Below are positions 1 through 6,390 of a stretch of DNA of 6,390 bases, piece by piece. This DNA is from Bacteroidales bacterium (GTDB taxonomy: Bacteria > Bacteroidota > Bacteroidia > Bacteroidales > Tenuifilaceae): contig DQHR01000106.1 of assembly GCA_003531155.1 (NCBI GenBank), positions 1 through 6,390 of the forward strand. The letters are read 5' to 3'. The translations under genes were made by a program, and so were the position numbers. Below the pieces are notes generated by a model. That model was given only the letters and a program-made list of their open reading frames with translations. It was not told the DNA's origin and did no database searches. The stretch's first letter is position 1, and each line of letters opens with the position of its first letter.

Positions 1-465
1 GAAATGGATGCCGATTTTTCGCATAACCCAGATGATTTAATCAACCTTTACGATGCATGTAAGAATGGTGGCGATGTAGCCATTGGATCGAGATACATCT
101 CTGGTGTGAATGTTGTGAACTGGCCCATGGGTAGAGTTCTTATGTCGTATTGCGCATCGATGTATGTTAGATTTGTAACCCGTATGAAGGTTATGGATAC
201 TACAGCAGGGTTTAAGTGTTATAAAATTGAAGTTTTAAAGTCAATCGATTTTGACAAGATCCGCTCAAAAGGCTACGGCTTTCAAATTGAGATGAAGTTT
301 ACAGCATGGAAACTCGGATTTAAAATTGTTGAAGTGCCTATTATCTTCACCGACCGTAAAATGGGTGCCTCAAAGATGAGCGGTGGTATCTTTAACGAAG
401 CATTGTGGGGTGTACTAAGAATGAAGTTTGGCAGCTTTTTTAGAAAATATAAGAGGTTAGCTTAG
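1..465 (+). CDS. Polyprenol monophosphomannose synthase (DPM1-like GT2 glycosyltransferase), C-terminal part, 5' truncated
   Basis: This enzyme transfers mannose from GDP-mannose to a polyprenyl phosphate at the cytoplasmic face of the inner membrane, giving a lipid-linked mannose donor. The 154 visible residues begin inside the conserved EMDADFSHNP segment, whose DAD is the metal/nucleotide-sugar motif of GT2 DPM1-type enzymes. They continue through GSRYISG, DTTAGFKCY, GYGFQIEM and the RKMGASKMS segment, all typical of the family. The frame is open to base 1, so the ATG at 4 is an internal Met and not a start. Full-length relatives have about 240-250 residues, so roughly 90 N-terminal residues lie outside the window. 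No C-terminal membrane segment is visible, so this is the short, soluble or peripheral form. It lies 50 bp upstream of pyrC on the same strand. A role in protein O-mannosylation or glycan synthesis is inference from the phylum. Confidence 0.9.
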   Translation, partial: EMDADFSHNPDDLINLYDACKNGGDVAIGSRYISGVNVVNWPMGRVLMSYCASMYVRFVTRMKVMDTTAGFKCYKIEVLKSIDFDKIRSKGYGFQIEMKFTAWKLGFKIVEVPIIFTDRKMGASKMSGGIFNEALWGVLRMKFGSFFRKYKRLA

Positions 466-515
466 CGCTAAACGGTTAATAAAGAACTTTTTATCAATTA
501 ATCTGTTTATCGAGT

Positions 516-1865
516 ATGTCAACAACAGGAATAGCGAACGCCACGCTTGTAAACGATGGCCAGATTAAGCAAGCAAGCATTATTATTCGTAATGGCTTAA
601 TTGATAGAATTATATACGACAATCCTAACGGGATCTTCTCCGAAAAACTTGATAAGATAATTGATGCTAGCGGGTTACTTCTGTTCCCTGGAGTTATCGA
701 TGATCAGGTACACTTCAGAGAACCCGGTTTAACTCACAAAGGAGATATTTACTCCGAATCAAAATCGGGCGTTGCAGGCGGCGTTACTTCGTTTATGGAG
801 ATGCCAAACACCAATCCACAGACTATAACCATTGAACTTCTGGATGAGAAATTCAAGATTGGCGCTGAGAAATCAATGGCCAACTACTCTTTTTACCTAG
901 GTGGAACGAATGATAATATTGAAGAGATCTCAAAGTTAAATCCTAAAATGGTTTGTGGGGTAAAGGTTTTCATGGGCTCATCAACAGGAAATATGCTTGT
1001 TGATAGCATTGAATCGCTTGAAAAGATATTTGAACATTCCCCGGTTCTAATCGCAACTCATTGCGAAGATGAGTCAACCATCAAAGAGAACATTGCAAAG
1101 TATAGAGAAACATATGGTGAAGGAATAGCTTTCCATTATCATGCGGATATCAGGAGCGAGCAGGCTTGCTACCTCTCCTCCTCATTGGCTGTGAGGCTTG
1201 CTAAGAAATTTAACTCAAGGCTTCACGTACTACATTTATCAACAGGAAGGGAGTTAGAACTATTTGACAAGAATACACCTTTATATAATAAGCGAATTAC
1301 TGCAGAAGTTTGTGTACATCATCTTTGGTTCTCAAAAGATGATTACGATAAATTAGGCTGGAGAATAAAGTGGAATCCTTCAATAAAAACTGAAAATGAT
1401 AGATTATCCCTTATTAAAGGTTTAAAAGATAACGCCTTAGATATAGTTGCAACTGACCATGCTCCCCATTTATTAAACGAGAAAGATGCAGGGTATTTCA
1501 AATCAGCATCGGGAGGGCCAATGGTCCAACATTCTTTGTTGGCAATGATTGAACTTTCGAAGAAAGGACATTTTCCTCTTGAACTGGTTGCTCAGAAGAT
1601 GTGCCATGCCCCAGCAATTGTATACGGTGTCGAAAAGCGTGGATTTGTAAAAGAGGGCTTCTTTGCCGATTTAGTTTTGGTGAATCCCAATATCCAATGG
1701 CAAATAACCAAAGATAATCTACTTTATAAATGTGGATGGTCGCCTTTAGAAGGGCAACAATTATCATCAAAAGTTACCCATACCATTATTAATGGTAGAG
1801 TAGTCTACGAAAACGGCACGTTTGATGAGAGTTTTAGGGGCTCAGCTTTAACTTTTAATCGATAA
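516..1865 (+). CDS. pyrC: Dihydroorotase
   Basis: It catalyses the reversible cyclisation of N-carbamoyl-L-aspartate to L-dihydroorotate, the third step of de novo pyrimidine synthesis, in the cytoplasm. The 449 residues are full length for the amidohydrolase-fold enzyme. Visible active-site candidates are DDQVHFREPG at 62-71 (H66), K150 in GVKVFMGSSTG as the likely carboxylated bridging lysine, H182 in ATHCED, H240 in LHVLHLST, and D314 in ATDHAPH as the catalytic aspartate. The usual HxH pair reads Q64-V-H66. From memory, the Porphyromonas gingivalis enzyme has the same Gln, so it is probably a lineage trait and not damage. The start at 516 is the first ATG after an in-frame stop at 480-482; no clear Shine-Dalgarno sequence precedes it. 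It is probably cotranscribed with the mannosyltransferase upstream and the lipoprotein 4 nt downstream. Confidence 0.95.
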   Translation: MSTTGIANATLVNDGQIKQASIIIRNGLIDRIIYDNPNGIFSEKLDKIIDASGLLLFPGVIDDQVHFREPGLTHKGDIYSESKSGVAGGVTSFMEMPNTNPQTITIELLDEKFKIGAEKSMANYSFYLGGTNDNIEEISKLNPKMVCGVKVFMGSSTGNMLVDSIESLEKIFEHSPVLIATHCEDESTIKENIAKYRETYGEGIAFHYHADIRSEQACYLSSSLAVRLAKKFNSRLHVLHLSTGRELELFDKNTPLYNKRITAEVCVHHLWFSKDDYDKLGWRIKWNPSIKTENDRLSLIKGLKDNALDIVATDHAPHLLNEKDAGYFKSASGGPMVQHSLLAMIELSKKGHFPLELVAQKMCHAPAIVYGVEKRGFVKEGFFADLVLVNPNIQWQITKDNLLYKCGWSPLEGQQLSSKVTHTIINGRVVYENGTFDESFRGSALTFNR

Positions 1866-1869
1866 AGTC

Positions 1870-2370
1870 ATGAGAAAAATTACGATTATCATTGCTTGCT
1901 TAATCATGGCATTGGTGGCTTGCAATACAAAAAAACCATCAGAAAATAAAGCGAATAATTCAGTCGAGGAAACAAAGGTTTTAACCGATAATCTTGTTTA
2001 TGGAATAGCCACTCGTCCAAGTGAAAATGCAGATTCATCGGAACTCGTAGAGTTTGGTACCTTCTTACAAAAAGATCTGATCAACTTCATCTTTGATGAG
2101 ATTTATGCAGGAAAACTTCAAGCATACGACTTTTTTACAGATAAAGAGCTATCGATTGACGATATCAAATTAATAGAAAAAACTGAAGGATTTGATCGTA
2201 AAAAGGTTGGTAAGGTTCAATTCAATGAACAATGGTTAGTTGATAAAAATGGTGGTTTAATTAAACGCGTTAATAGCATGACTTTTGGAATTGAGCACTA
2301 CAGTTCTCAAGGAACATTTCTAAATTACAACGCTTTGTTTAGCGTTAAGTTTAAGACTAACGCTCAATAG
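1870..2370 (+). CDS. Small lipoprotein of unknown function
   Basis: I do not recognise the family of this 166-residue protein. It has a clear lipoprotein signal peptide: basic MRK, a hydrophobic stretch at about 4-17, and the lipobox LVAC with C18 as the lipidated residue. A short Asn/Lys/Ser-rich linker (about 19-40) follows, with no acidic cluster after the Cys of the kind that signals surface export in Bacteroidota. A periplasm-facing outer-membrane anchor is therefore the guess. The mature part, about 42-162, mixes predicted helix (FLQKDLINFIFDEI) with a C-terminal strand-rich section holding VGKVQFNEQW and MTFGIEHY. The order of elements distantly recalls GldN/PorN-type proteins, but this is only an impression. 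The gene starts 4 nt after the pyrC stop, suggesting translational coupling. Its 3' end overlaps the convergent aspartate kinase gene by 14 bp. It is too unlike DUF4296 lipoproteins, which I recall at this place in Bacteroides, to be called one. Confidence 0.85.
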   Translation: MRKITIIIACLIMALVACNTKKPSENKANNSVEETKVLTDNLVYGIATRPSENADSSELVEFGTFLQKDLINFIFDEIYAGKLQAYDFFTDKELSIDDIKLIEKTEGFDRKKVGKVQFNEQWLVDKNGGLIKRVNSMTFGIEHYSSQGTFLNYNALFSVKFKTNAQ

Positions 2371-3628
2371 CATCCATCACATATCGAGCAGTACTCCTTG
2401 TAAGCTGCTGCATGTATACTTTTTTATCGCTAATGTACTCCTCGATTACCTCGTTGGTATAATGCCTTATGGTAAACAATTCAAGATTGCTATTGTACTT
2501 CACAACAAAATCACGCTTAAGGTCTTCAATTGCCGCCGCGAGGTAATGCTTATCCTCATCAACGCAAATGGAGAAGGTGATTGCAGAAGTGTGAATCATA
2601 TTTACTTTTACTCTATGCTTGTAAAGCATAGCAAATATCTGGCTTAGGCTATCCTCTATAACAAATGAGAAATCCCTTGGAGTTAGCGATATTAATACTT
2701 GATTACGCTTAACAATTAGAACAGGAGGGAGTTGAAGCTGAACATCGGAATGAAGTACCTTTGTACCAACTGCATCTGGGTTAATAAAAGACTTAACATA
2801 CAATGGTATTTTCTTGTTTTGCAAAGGCTTAATCGTCTTTGGGTGAATAATTTGAGCACCACAATAAGCCAATTCAATTGCCTCTTGGAACGAAACAAAA
2901 TCTAACTTACATGTATTACTGAACATCTTTGGATCGGCATTTAAAACCCCATCAACATCTTTCCATATTGTAACATCTTGAGCATCCAGCAGATTAGCAA
3001 GAATAGCCGCTGTATAATCCGACCCCTCACGCCCAATAGTTGCTGTAGTATTAAAAGGTGTGCCTGCGATAAAGCCTTGGGTTAGATAAATTCTATTGGA
3101 TGAAAAGTCAAATATCTTTTTTGACGACTCCAAAGAGGCTTTATAATCAACATTCCCCTCACGATAATTCGTATCTGATTTTAAGCAAGTTCTAGCATCA
3201 ACCCACTTAGCATTAATGTTTACAGAATTCAAGTAAGCGCTTACGATAGCTGTTGAAATTAATTCACCATAAGACACAATCTGATCGTAACAGTAGTTAT
3301 AATCGGTATTTTTATTGGCTTTTATAAACATCTCTATTTCTGAAAACATTGAAGATATTTTACCATCTTCAAAATCACTTTCCCCATTAAAAAGTTCCTT
3401 TACTATATCTACATGATATTCTTTAAGTTTAGCCAAATCATCAGTGTGGAATAAGTTCTTATCGAGATATTTTGCAAGAATAATTTCCAAAGCATTAGTT
3501 GTCTTACCCATTGCTGAGACAACAATAACAAGATTTTCACTGAAACGGTTAACAACCGATGCAAGATTCCTAACACCTTCGGCAGATTTCACAGATGCTC
3601 CACCAAACTTGAATACTTTTATTCCCAT
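2357..3628 (-). CDS. lysC: Aspartate kinase, monofunctional
   Basis: It phosphorylates L-aspartate with ATP, the first step towards lysine (diaminopimelate), threonine and methionine. With numbering from the upstream ATG at 3637, the kinase domain shows KFGGAS at 10-15, VSAMGKTTN at 40-48, SYGELIST at 122-129, GREGSDYTAA at 202-211 and WKDVDGVLNADP at 225-236. An ACT domain starts near 315 (SLTPRDFSFVIEDSL). The last part, about 385-426, sits where a second ACT repeat is expected but is poorly conserved. There is no homoserine dehydrogenase fusion. I chose the ATG at 3628 because it puts the first strand (GIKVFKFGG) right at the N-terminus, as in relatives; the ATG at 3637 would add three residues. 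The gene diverges from fbp and its stop lies inside the lipoprotein gene. A good promoter match lies 34 bp upstream. The symbol is by family; which end product, if any, feeds back on it cannot be told. Confidence 0.93.
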   Translation of the reverse strand: MGIKVFKFGGASVKSAEGVRNLASVVNRFSENLVIVVSAMGKTTNALEIILAKYLDKNLFHTDDLAKLKEYHVDIVKELFNGESDFEDGKISSMFSEIEMFIKANKNTDYNYCYDQIVSYGELISTAIVSAYLNSVNINAKWVDARTCLKSDTNYREGNVDYKASLESSKKIFDFSSNRIYLTQGFIAGTPFNTTATIGREGSDYTAAILANLLDAQDVTIWKDVDGVLNADPKMFSNTCKLDFVSFQEAIELAYCGAQIIHPKTIKPLQNKKIPLYVKSFINPDAVGTKVLHSDVQLQLPPVLIVKRNQVLISLTPRDFSFVIEDSLSQIFAMLYKHRVKVNMIHTSAITFSICVDEDKHYLAAAIEDLKRDFVVKYNSNLELFTIRHYTNEVIEEYISDKKVYMQQLTRSTARYVMDAIER

Positions 3629-3645
3629 CGATAACATATTTGCAA

Positions 3646-3657
3646 CATTTTAAAATG
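3646..3657. promoter_or_regulatory. 12-bp perfect palindrome at the predicted transcription start of the aspartate kinase gene
   Basis: CATTTTAAAATG reads the same on both strands. It sits just downstream of the minus-strand -7 box (3662-3669), so it would cover the predicted start of transcription of the aspartate kinase gene. A repressor site is possible by position, but an AT-rich 12-mer can arise by chance. No second copy was noticed in the window. Confidence 0.25.
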
Positions 3658-3661
3658 CGAA

Positions 3662-3693
3662 CAAACTTAACAATAGGTAACTCAAATAACAAA
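3662..3693 (-). promoter_or_regulatory. Bacteroidota-type promoter for the aspartate kinase gene
   Basis: On the minus strand, TTTG (3693-3690) is followed after 20 nt by TAAGTTTG (3669-3662). This matches the known Bacteroidota sigma-ABfr consensus: TTTG near -33 and TAnnTTTG near -7, about 19-21 nt apart. Transcription would start near 3655, giving a leader of about 27 nt before the ATG at 3628. Both elements match, but no experiment supports it. Confidence 0.6.
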
Positions 3694-3741
3694 TAAGATT
3701 AACCATGTTTTATAAAAATGAAAAATACCATTTAGTAGCGC

Positions 3742-3749
3742 AAACGTTT
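3742..3749. promoter_or_regulatory. 8-bp palindrome with central CG upstream of fbp, possible operator
   Basis: AAACGTTT lies about 50 bp before the fbp -7 box. A central CpG flanked by A and T runs is typical of LacI/GalR-family operators. The palindrome does not extend beyond 8 bp (C on the left, T on the right), so it is weak evidence on its own. Confidence 0.2.
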
Positions 3750-3798
3750 TAACTCTGCAAAAATAGGGTCGTTTTTAATTCAAATCGTCTAAAATTAT

Positions 3799-3806
3799 TA
3801 CCTTTG
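3799..3806 (+). promoter_or_regulatory. -7 promoter box for fbp
   Basis: TACCTTTG matches the Bacteroidota TAnnTTTG box exactly and lies 27 bp upstream of the fbp ATG, predicting a leader of about 20 nt. The -33 element is not clear: only a T run (3772-3776) is present where TTTG would be expected, so activation by another factor is possible. Confidence 0.5.
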
Positions 3807-3833
3807 GCTCACTAATCTTCTTCAAAACCTGAT

Positions 3834-4844
3834 ATGGAAGGATATAAGATAAAGACTCTTACCCAGTTTATTATCGAAAGGCAGGCAGATGTTCCTTACG
3901 CCACTGGTGAATTTACCCGATTACTTTATCATGTTGGGGTTGCAGCCAAGGTTATCAACAAAAAAGTGAATAAAGCAGGTTTAGTAGATATTCTTGGCGC
4001 TGCAGGCGATATCAACGTTCAGGGTGAAGAACAAAAAAAACTCGATCTATTCTCCAACTGGCAACTTTTACAAGCTCTTAAAAACAGCGGGGAATGCTGC
4101 GGTGCTGCATCGGAAGAGGATCAGGAAATTATTACGTGGGATGATGATTTAACCCGCGATGGGAATTATATCTTCTGCATGGATCCTTTGGATGGTTCGT
4201 CGAACATTGATGTTAATGTTGGGATAGGTACTATTTTTAGCATATACCGAAGGGTAAGTCCCCGAGGTGAAAAACCCACAGTGGAAGATTTTCTTCAACC
4301 TGGACATAAACAAGTTGCTGCTGGGTATATCATTTACGGCTCATCAACGATGCTTGTTTATACCACCGGAAGAGGTGTTTACGGGTTTACGCTTGACCCT
4401 TCAATAGGAGAGTTTTGTCTATCTAACTACAATATTGTTACTCCTTTAGATGGGGTTATTTATTCAGTTAACGAGGGCAATTACGCGCACTTTCCTCAAG
4501 GTCATAAAGACTATATTAATTACTGTAAGCAAATTGATAAGACGACAAAAAGACCTTACTCCTCTCGATATATAGGATCGCTTGTTGCTGATTTTCATCG
4601 TAACCTCTTAAAAGGGGGCATATTCATTTACCCACAAACCACCTTAACCCCTAATGGCAAGTTACGGTTAATTTACGAGTGTAACCCGATAGCATTTTTA
4701 GCTGAGCAAGCAGGTGGGAAAGCGACTGACGGAAAGCAGCGAATACTCGATATTCAGCCACAATCGCTTCATCAAAGGGTTCCTTTTATTGTTGGTTCAA
4801 AAAATATGGTTGAAAAACTGGAGGAATTTTTAGATAATAAATAG
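3834..4844 (+). CDS. fbp: Fructose-1,6-bisphosphatase, class I
   Basis: It removes the 1-phosphate of fructose 1,6-bisphosphate to give fructose 6-phosphate, the committed step of gluconeogenesis, in the cytoplasm with Mg2+. The 336 residues match the usual class I length (about 330-340). The metal-binding motifs are intact: E94/E95 in AASEEDQE and D117/D120 in MDPLDGSSNID (116-126). The substrate-binding segments are SRYIGSLVADFHRN at 244-257 and KLRLIYECNPIAFLAEQAGG at 276-295, where E282 is the likely third metal ligand. The start fits the family, whose N-terminus reads like TLTQFIIERQ. The gene diverges from the aspartate kinase gene, has its own -7 box, and ends 24 bp from the convergent peptidase gene, so it is probably a single-gene transcript. 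The class I type differs from the class III enzyme known in Bacteroides. Confidence 0.97.
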   Translation: MEGYKIKTLTQFIIERQADVPYATGEFTRLLYHVGVAAKVINKKVNKAGLVDILGAAGDINVQGEEQKKLDLFSNWQLLQALKNSGECCGAASEEDQEIITWDDDLTRDGNYIFCMDPLDGSSNIDVNVGIGTIFSIYRRVSPRGEKPTVEDFLQPGHKQVAAGYIIYGSSTMLVYTTGRGVYGFTLDPSIGEFCLSNYNIVTPLDGVIYSVNEGNYAHFPQGHKDYINYCKQIDKTTKRPYSSRYIGSLVADFHRNLLKGGIFIYPQTTLTPNGKLRLIYECNPIAFLAEQAGGKATDGKQRILDIQPQSLHQRVPFIVGSKNMVEKLEEFLDNK

Positions 4845-4875
4845 CTAATTACTCTAATATTGCTCTTTTTATTTT
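4843..4875 (+). terminator. Weak candidate terminator after fbp
   Basis: AGC-(T)-AAT at 4843-4849 can pair with ATTGCT at 4859-4864, giving a six-pair stem with one bulged T and a 9-nt loop. A T-rich tract, CTTTTTATTTT (4865-4875), follows. The stem begins at the fbp stop codon and the T tract runs into the end of the convergent peptidase gene. The stem is short and AU-rich, so this is a tentative call. Confidence 0.25.
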
Positions 4876-6390
4876 CCCATCATATTTAATGTTGAAACAT
4901 AATAATTAGGATCAACAATAACTTGAACGTTGGTAGAATCAACCTTTATTGAAGCCCAACGTGAAGATGGGCTCAAATCAACAGGAACTCCCTCAACGCT
5001 TATTTTAACAGGCATTTTAAATCCTTTAACACAGTTATTCCATCTGTAATTTAACTGATTATCCTTAATATAATATTCAAAGATTGGAACCCTAACATCC
5101 CGCAAATACTGATCGAAAAACGATTTGAGATCCAATCCCGTTTTGTCGATTATATACTCTTCGATTTGAGCACCTGTTACCACCTTATGATAAAAATCGC
5201 GGTTAATTCCTCGAAGTAGCTCTCTCCACTTTACATCATCACCAACTATTTGCCGTAGGGTATGAAGCATATTTCCTCCTTTAGAATACATATCGCCAGA
5301 GCCTTCGTAGTTAACATTATAAACACCAATTATTGGCCTATCGTTACGAATGTTTTTACGTGTTCCTCGCACGTACTCTGCTCCAGCATCTTTTCCATTA
5401 TAGAACTCAACAAAAAGGCTCTCGGAATAATTGGTGAAACTTTCATGTACCCACATGTCAGCTATATCGCGATAAGTAACATTATTTGCAAACCACTCGT
5501 GACCCGATTCATGAATAATAATAAAATCCCAGGTGCTGCCCCATCCAGTGCCACTCTCATCCCTGCCCAAATAACCATTCTGATAACCATTTCCGTAGGT
5601 TACCGAACTTTGGTGCTCCATTCCTAGGTATGGCACCTCAACTAACTTATAGCCATCCTCATAAAATGGATATGGCCCAAACCAGTATTCAAAAGCTTTA
5701 AGCATAAGTACTGCCTGTTTAAAATGAACCTTCGCCTTTTCGAGGTTTTGCTTTAGCACCCAGTAATTACAATCGAGTAACCCTTTTTCTCCTTTAAACT
5801 TTTCGGAGAAGTTCACATAGTCGCCAATGTTTATATTTACTCCATAGTTGTTTATAGGATTGGATACAATCCAATTATATGTTTTTGTCTTAGATTTTTT
5901 ATTTGGAATAACGCTTCTTAGTCGACCATTTGAAACGTCAATTAAGTTTTCGGGGACAGTAACACTGATAAGCATACTATCAGGTTCATCGTACATATGG
6001 TCCTTACAAGGCCACCATAAACTAGCACCAGCACCTTGACATGACGAAGCAATAAAGGGAAGACCATTGCTATCCTTTTTCCAAGTTATGCCACCATCCC
6101 ACGGGGGATGAACTGCGATATGTGGTTTCCCTCCATAACTAAGAAGGATAGTGTTTGACGAGCCGATTACTTGTCTATCAATTAGATGTATAAAATGTGC
6201 ATTACCAACACTAATAATTTTAAGATCTTTTCCATTCTGGATAGCCCCCTTAAGTACTAATGGAGGTTGAAGGTCGATCTGCATAACTGAACCCTCTGCT
6301 ATAACTCTATAGTTTATAGTATTTATGCCATTTATTGTACTATCCTTTGGATTAACCTGAATATTGAGATGGTAAAAAGTCAAATCCACA
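4869..6390 (-). CDS. M1-family zinc metallopeptidase (aminopeptidase), 5' truncated
   Basis: This is a gluzincin-type metallopeptidase expected to trim N-terminal residues from peptides. The visible 506 residues cover most of an N-terminal beta domain (from FYHLNIQVNP) and the catalytic domain. The zinc site is HESGH at 293-297 plus E316, 18 residues after the second His and inside WVHESFTNYSE; this is the M1 spacing. Y368 in DMYSKGGNML is the likely catalytic tyrosine. The exopeptidase motif, GxMEN in classical members, reads GMEHQ at 256-260, as in a subset of bacterial M1 enzymes. A C-terminal region of about 70 residues follows the helical part, ending near DPNYYVS. The frame is open to the window edge. 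A GTG at 6387-6389 is probably an internal Val, since relatives have a secretion signal and about 40-50 more residues before this point. Periplasmic or secreted location is inferred. It is convergent with fbp. Confidence 0.93.
   Translation of the reverse strand, partial: VDLTFYHLNIQVNPKDSTINGINTINYRVIAEGSVMQIDLQPPLVLKGAIQNGKDLKIISVGNAHFIHLIDRQVIGSSNTILLSYGGKPHIAVHPPWDGGITWKKDSNGLPFIASSCQGAGASLWWPCKDHMYDEPDSMLISVTVPENLIDVSNGRLRSVIPNKKSKTKTYNWIVSNPINNYGVNINIGDYVNFSEKFKGEKGLLDCNYWVLKQNLEKAKVHFKQAVLMLKAFEYWFGPYPFYEDGYKLVEVPYLGMEHQSSVTYGNGYQNGYLGRDESGTGWGSTWDFIIIHESGHEWFANNVTYRDIADMWVHESFTNYSESLFVEFYNGKDAGAEYVRGTRKNIRNDRPIIGVYNVNYEGSGDMYSKGGNMLHTLRQIVGDDVKWRELLRGINRDFYHKVVTGAQIEEYIIDKTGLDLKSFFDQYLRDVRVPIFEYYIKDNQLNYRWNNCVKGFKMPVKISVEGVPVDLSPSSRWASIKVDSTNVQVIVDPNYYVSTLNMMGK

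Noticed and set aside
4..6. ATG at 4 as the start of the mannosyltransferase
   Set aside because: The Met is inside the conserved EMDADFSH motif and the frame is open to base 1, so the true start is outside the window.
462..471. 10-bp palindrome TTAGCGCTAA across the mannosyltransferase stop codon
   Set aside because: It leaves no loop for a stable hairpin, the next T run is about 17 nt further on, and the spacing to pyrC suggests readthrough; not supported as a terminator or operator.
466..515. Separate promoter for pyrC between the mannosyltransferase and pyrC genes
   Set aside because: No TAnnTTTG box is present in these 50 bp, so cotranscription is the simpler reading.
1498..1770. 90-residue minus-strand open frame inside pyrC
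   Set aside because: It lies wholly inside a strongly conserved gene, has no recognisable protein features, and has no promoter or neighbour to support it.
3444..3653. 69-residue plus-strand open frame antisense to the aspartate kinase N-terminus
   Set aside because: It mirrors the conserved kinase motif region; no start signal or homology is apparent.
5262..5627. 121-residue plus-strand open frame opposite the M1 peptidase catalytic region
   Set aside because: It is antisense to the region encoding HESGH and its surroundings; composition is that of a shadow frame and there is no supporting signal.
6387..6389. GTG at the window edge as the start of the M1 peptidase
   Set aside because: It falls within the conserved first beta strand of the M1 N-terminal domain, and a signal peptide and further residues are expected upstream.

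Overview
This window looks like an ordinary piece of a Bacteroidota chromosome, probably Bacteroidales or a close relative. Four things point there: a low-GC, AT-rich base composition; start codons without clear Shine-Dalgarno sequences; two upstream boxes matching the Bacteroidota -7 element TAnnTTTG; and proteins with features I know from this phylum, such as a dihydroorotase reading DDQVHFREPG and an aspartate kinase reading GREGSD. The fructose-bisphosphatase is class I, whereas Bacteroides itself is known for the class III enzyme. That argues mildly against Bacteroides proper. Genus cannot be fixed from the sequence alone.

Layout: (1) Bases 1-2370 hold three plus-strand genes that look like one operon: the C-terminal part of a polyprenol-phosphate mannosyltransferase (cut by the window edge), a complete dihydroorotase (pyrC), and 4 nt later a small lipoprotein of unknown function. 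(2) A monofunctional aspartate kinase lies on the minus strand and overlaps the 3' end of the lipoprotein gene by 14 bp, tail to tail. (3) A roughly 200-bp divergent intergenic region (3629-3833) carries a good candidate promoter for the kinase, a -7 box for the next gene and two small palindromes. (4) fbp, a class I fructose-1,6-bisphosphatase, lies on the plus strand at 3834-4844. (5) Convergent with fbp, 24 bp away, is the C-terminal 506 residues of an M1-family zinc metallopeptidase on the minus strand, whose N-terminus lies beyond the window.

The functions are mostly housekeeping: lipid-linked mannose donor synthesis, pyrimidine synthesis, aspartate-family amino acid synthesis, gluconeogenesis and peptide hydrolysis. 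No mobile element, CRISPR array, RNA gene, toxin-antitoxin pair or defence module was seen. I found no convincing new biological system. The items most worth a second look are the uncharacterised lipoprotein tied to pyrC, the Gln in place of the first metal-binding His in the dihydroorotase, and the regulatory layout of the divergent intergenic region.
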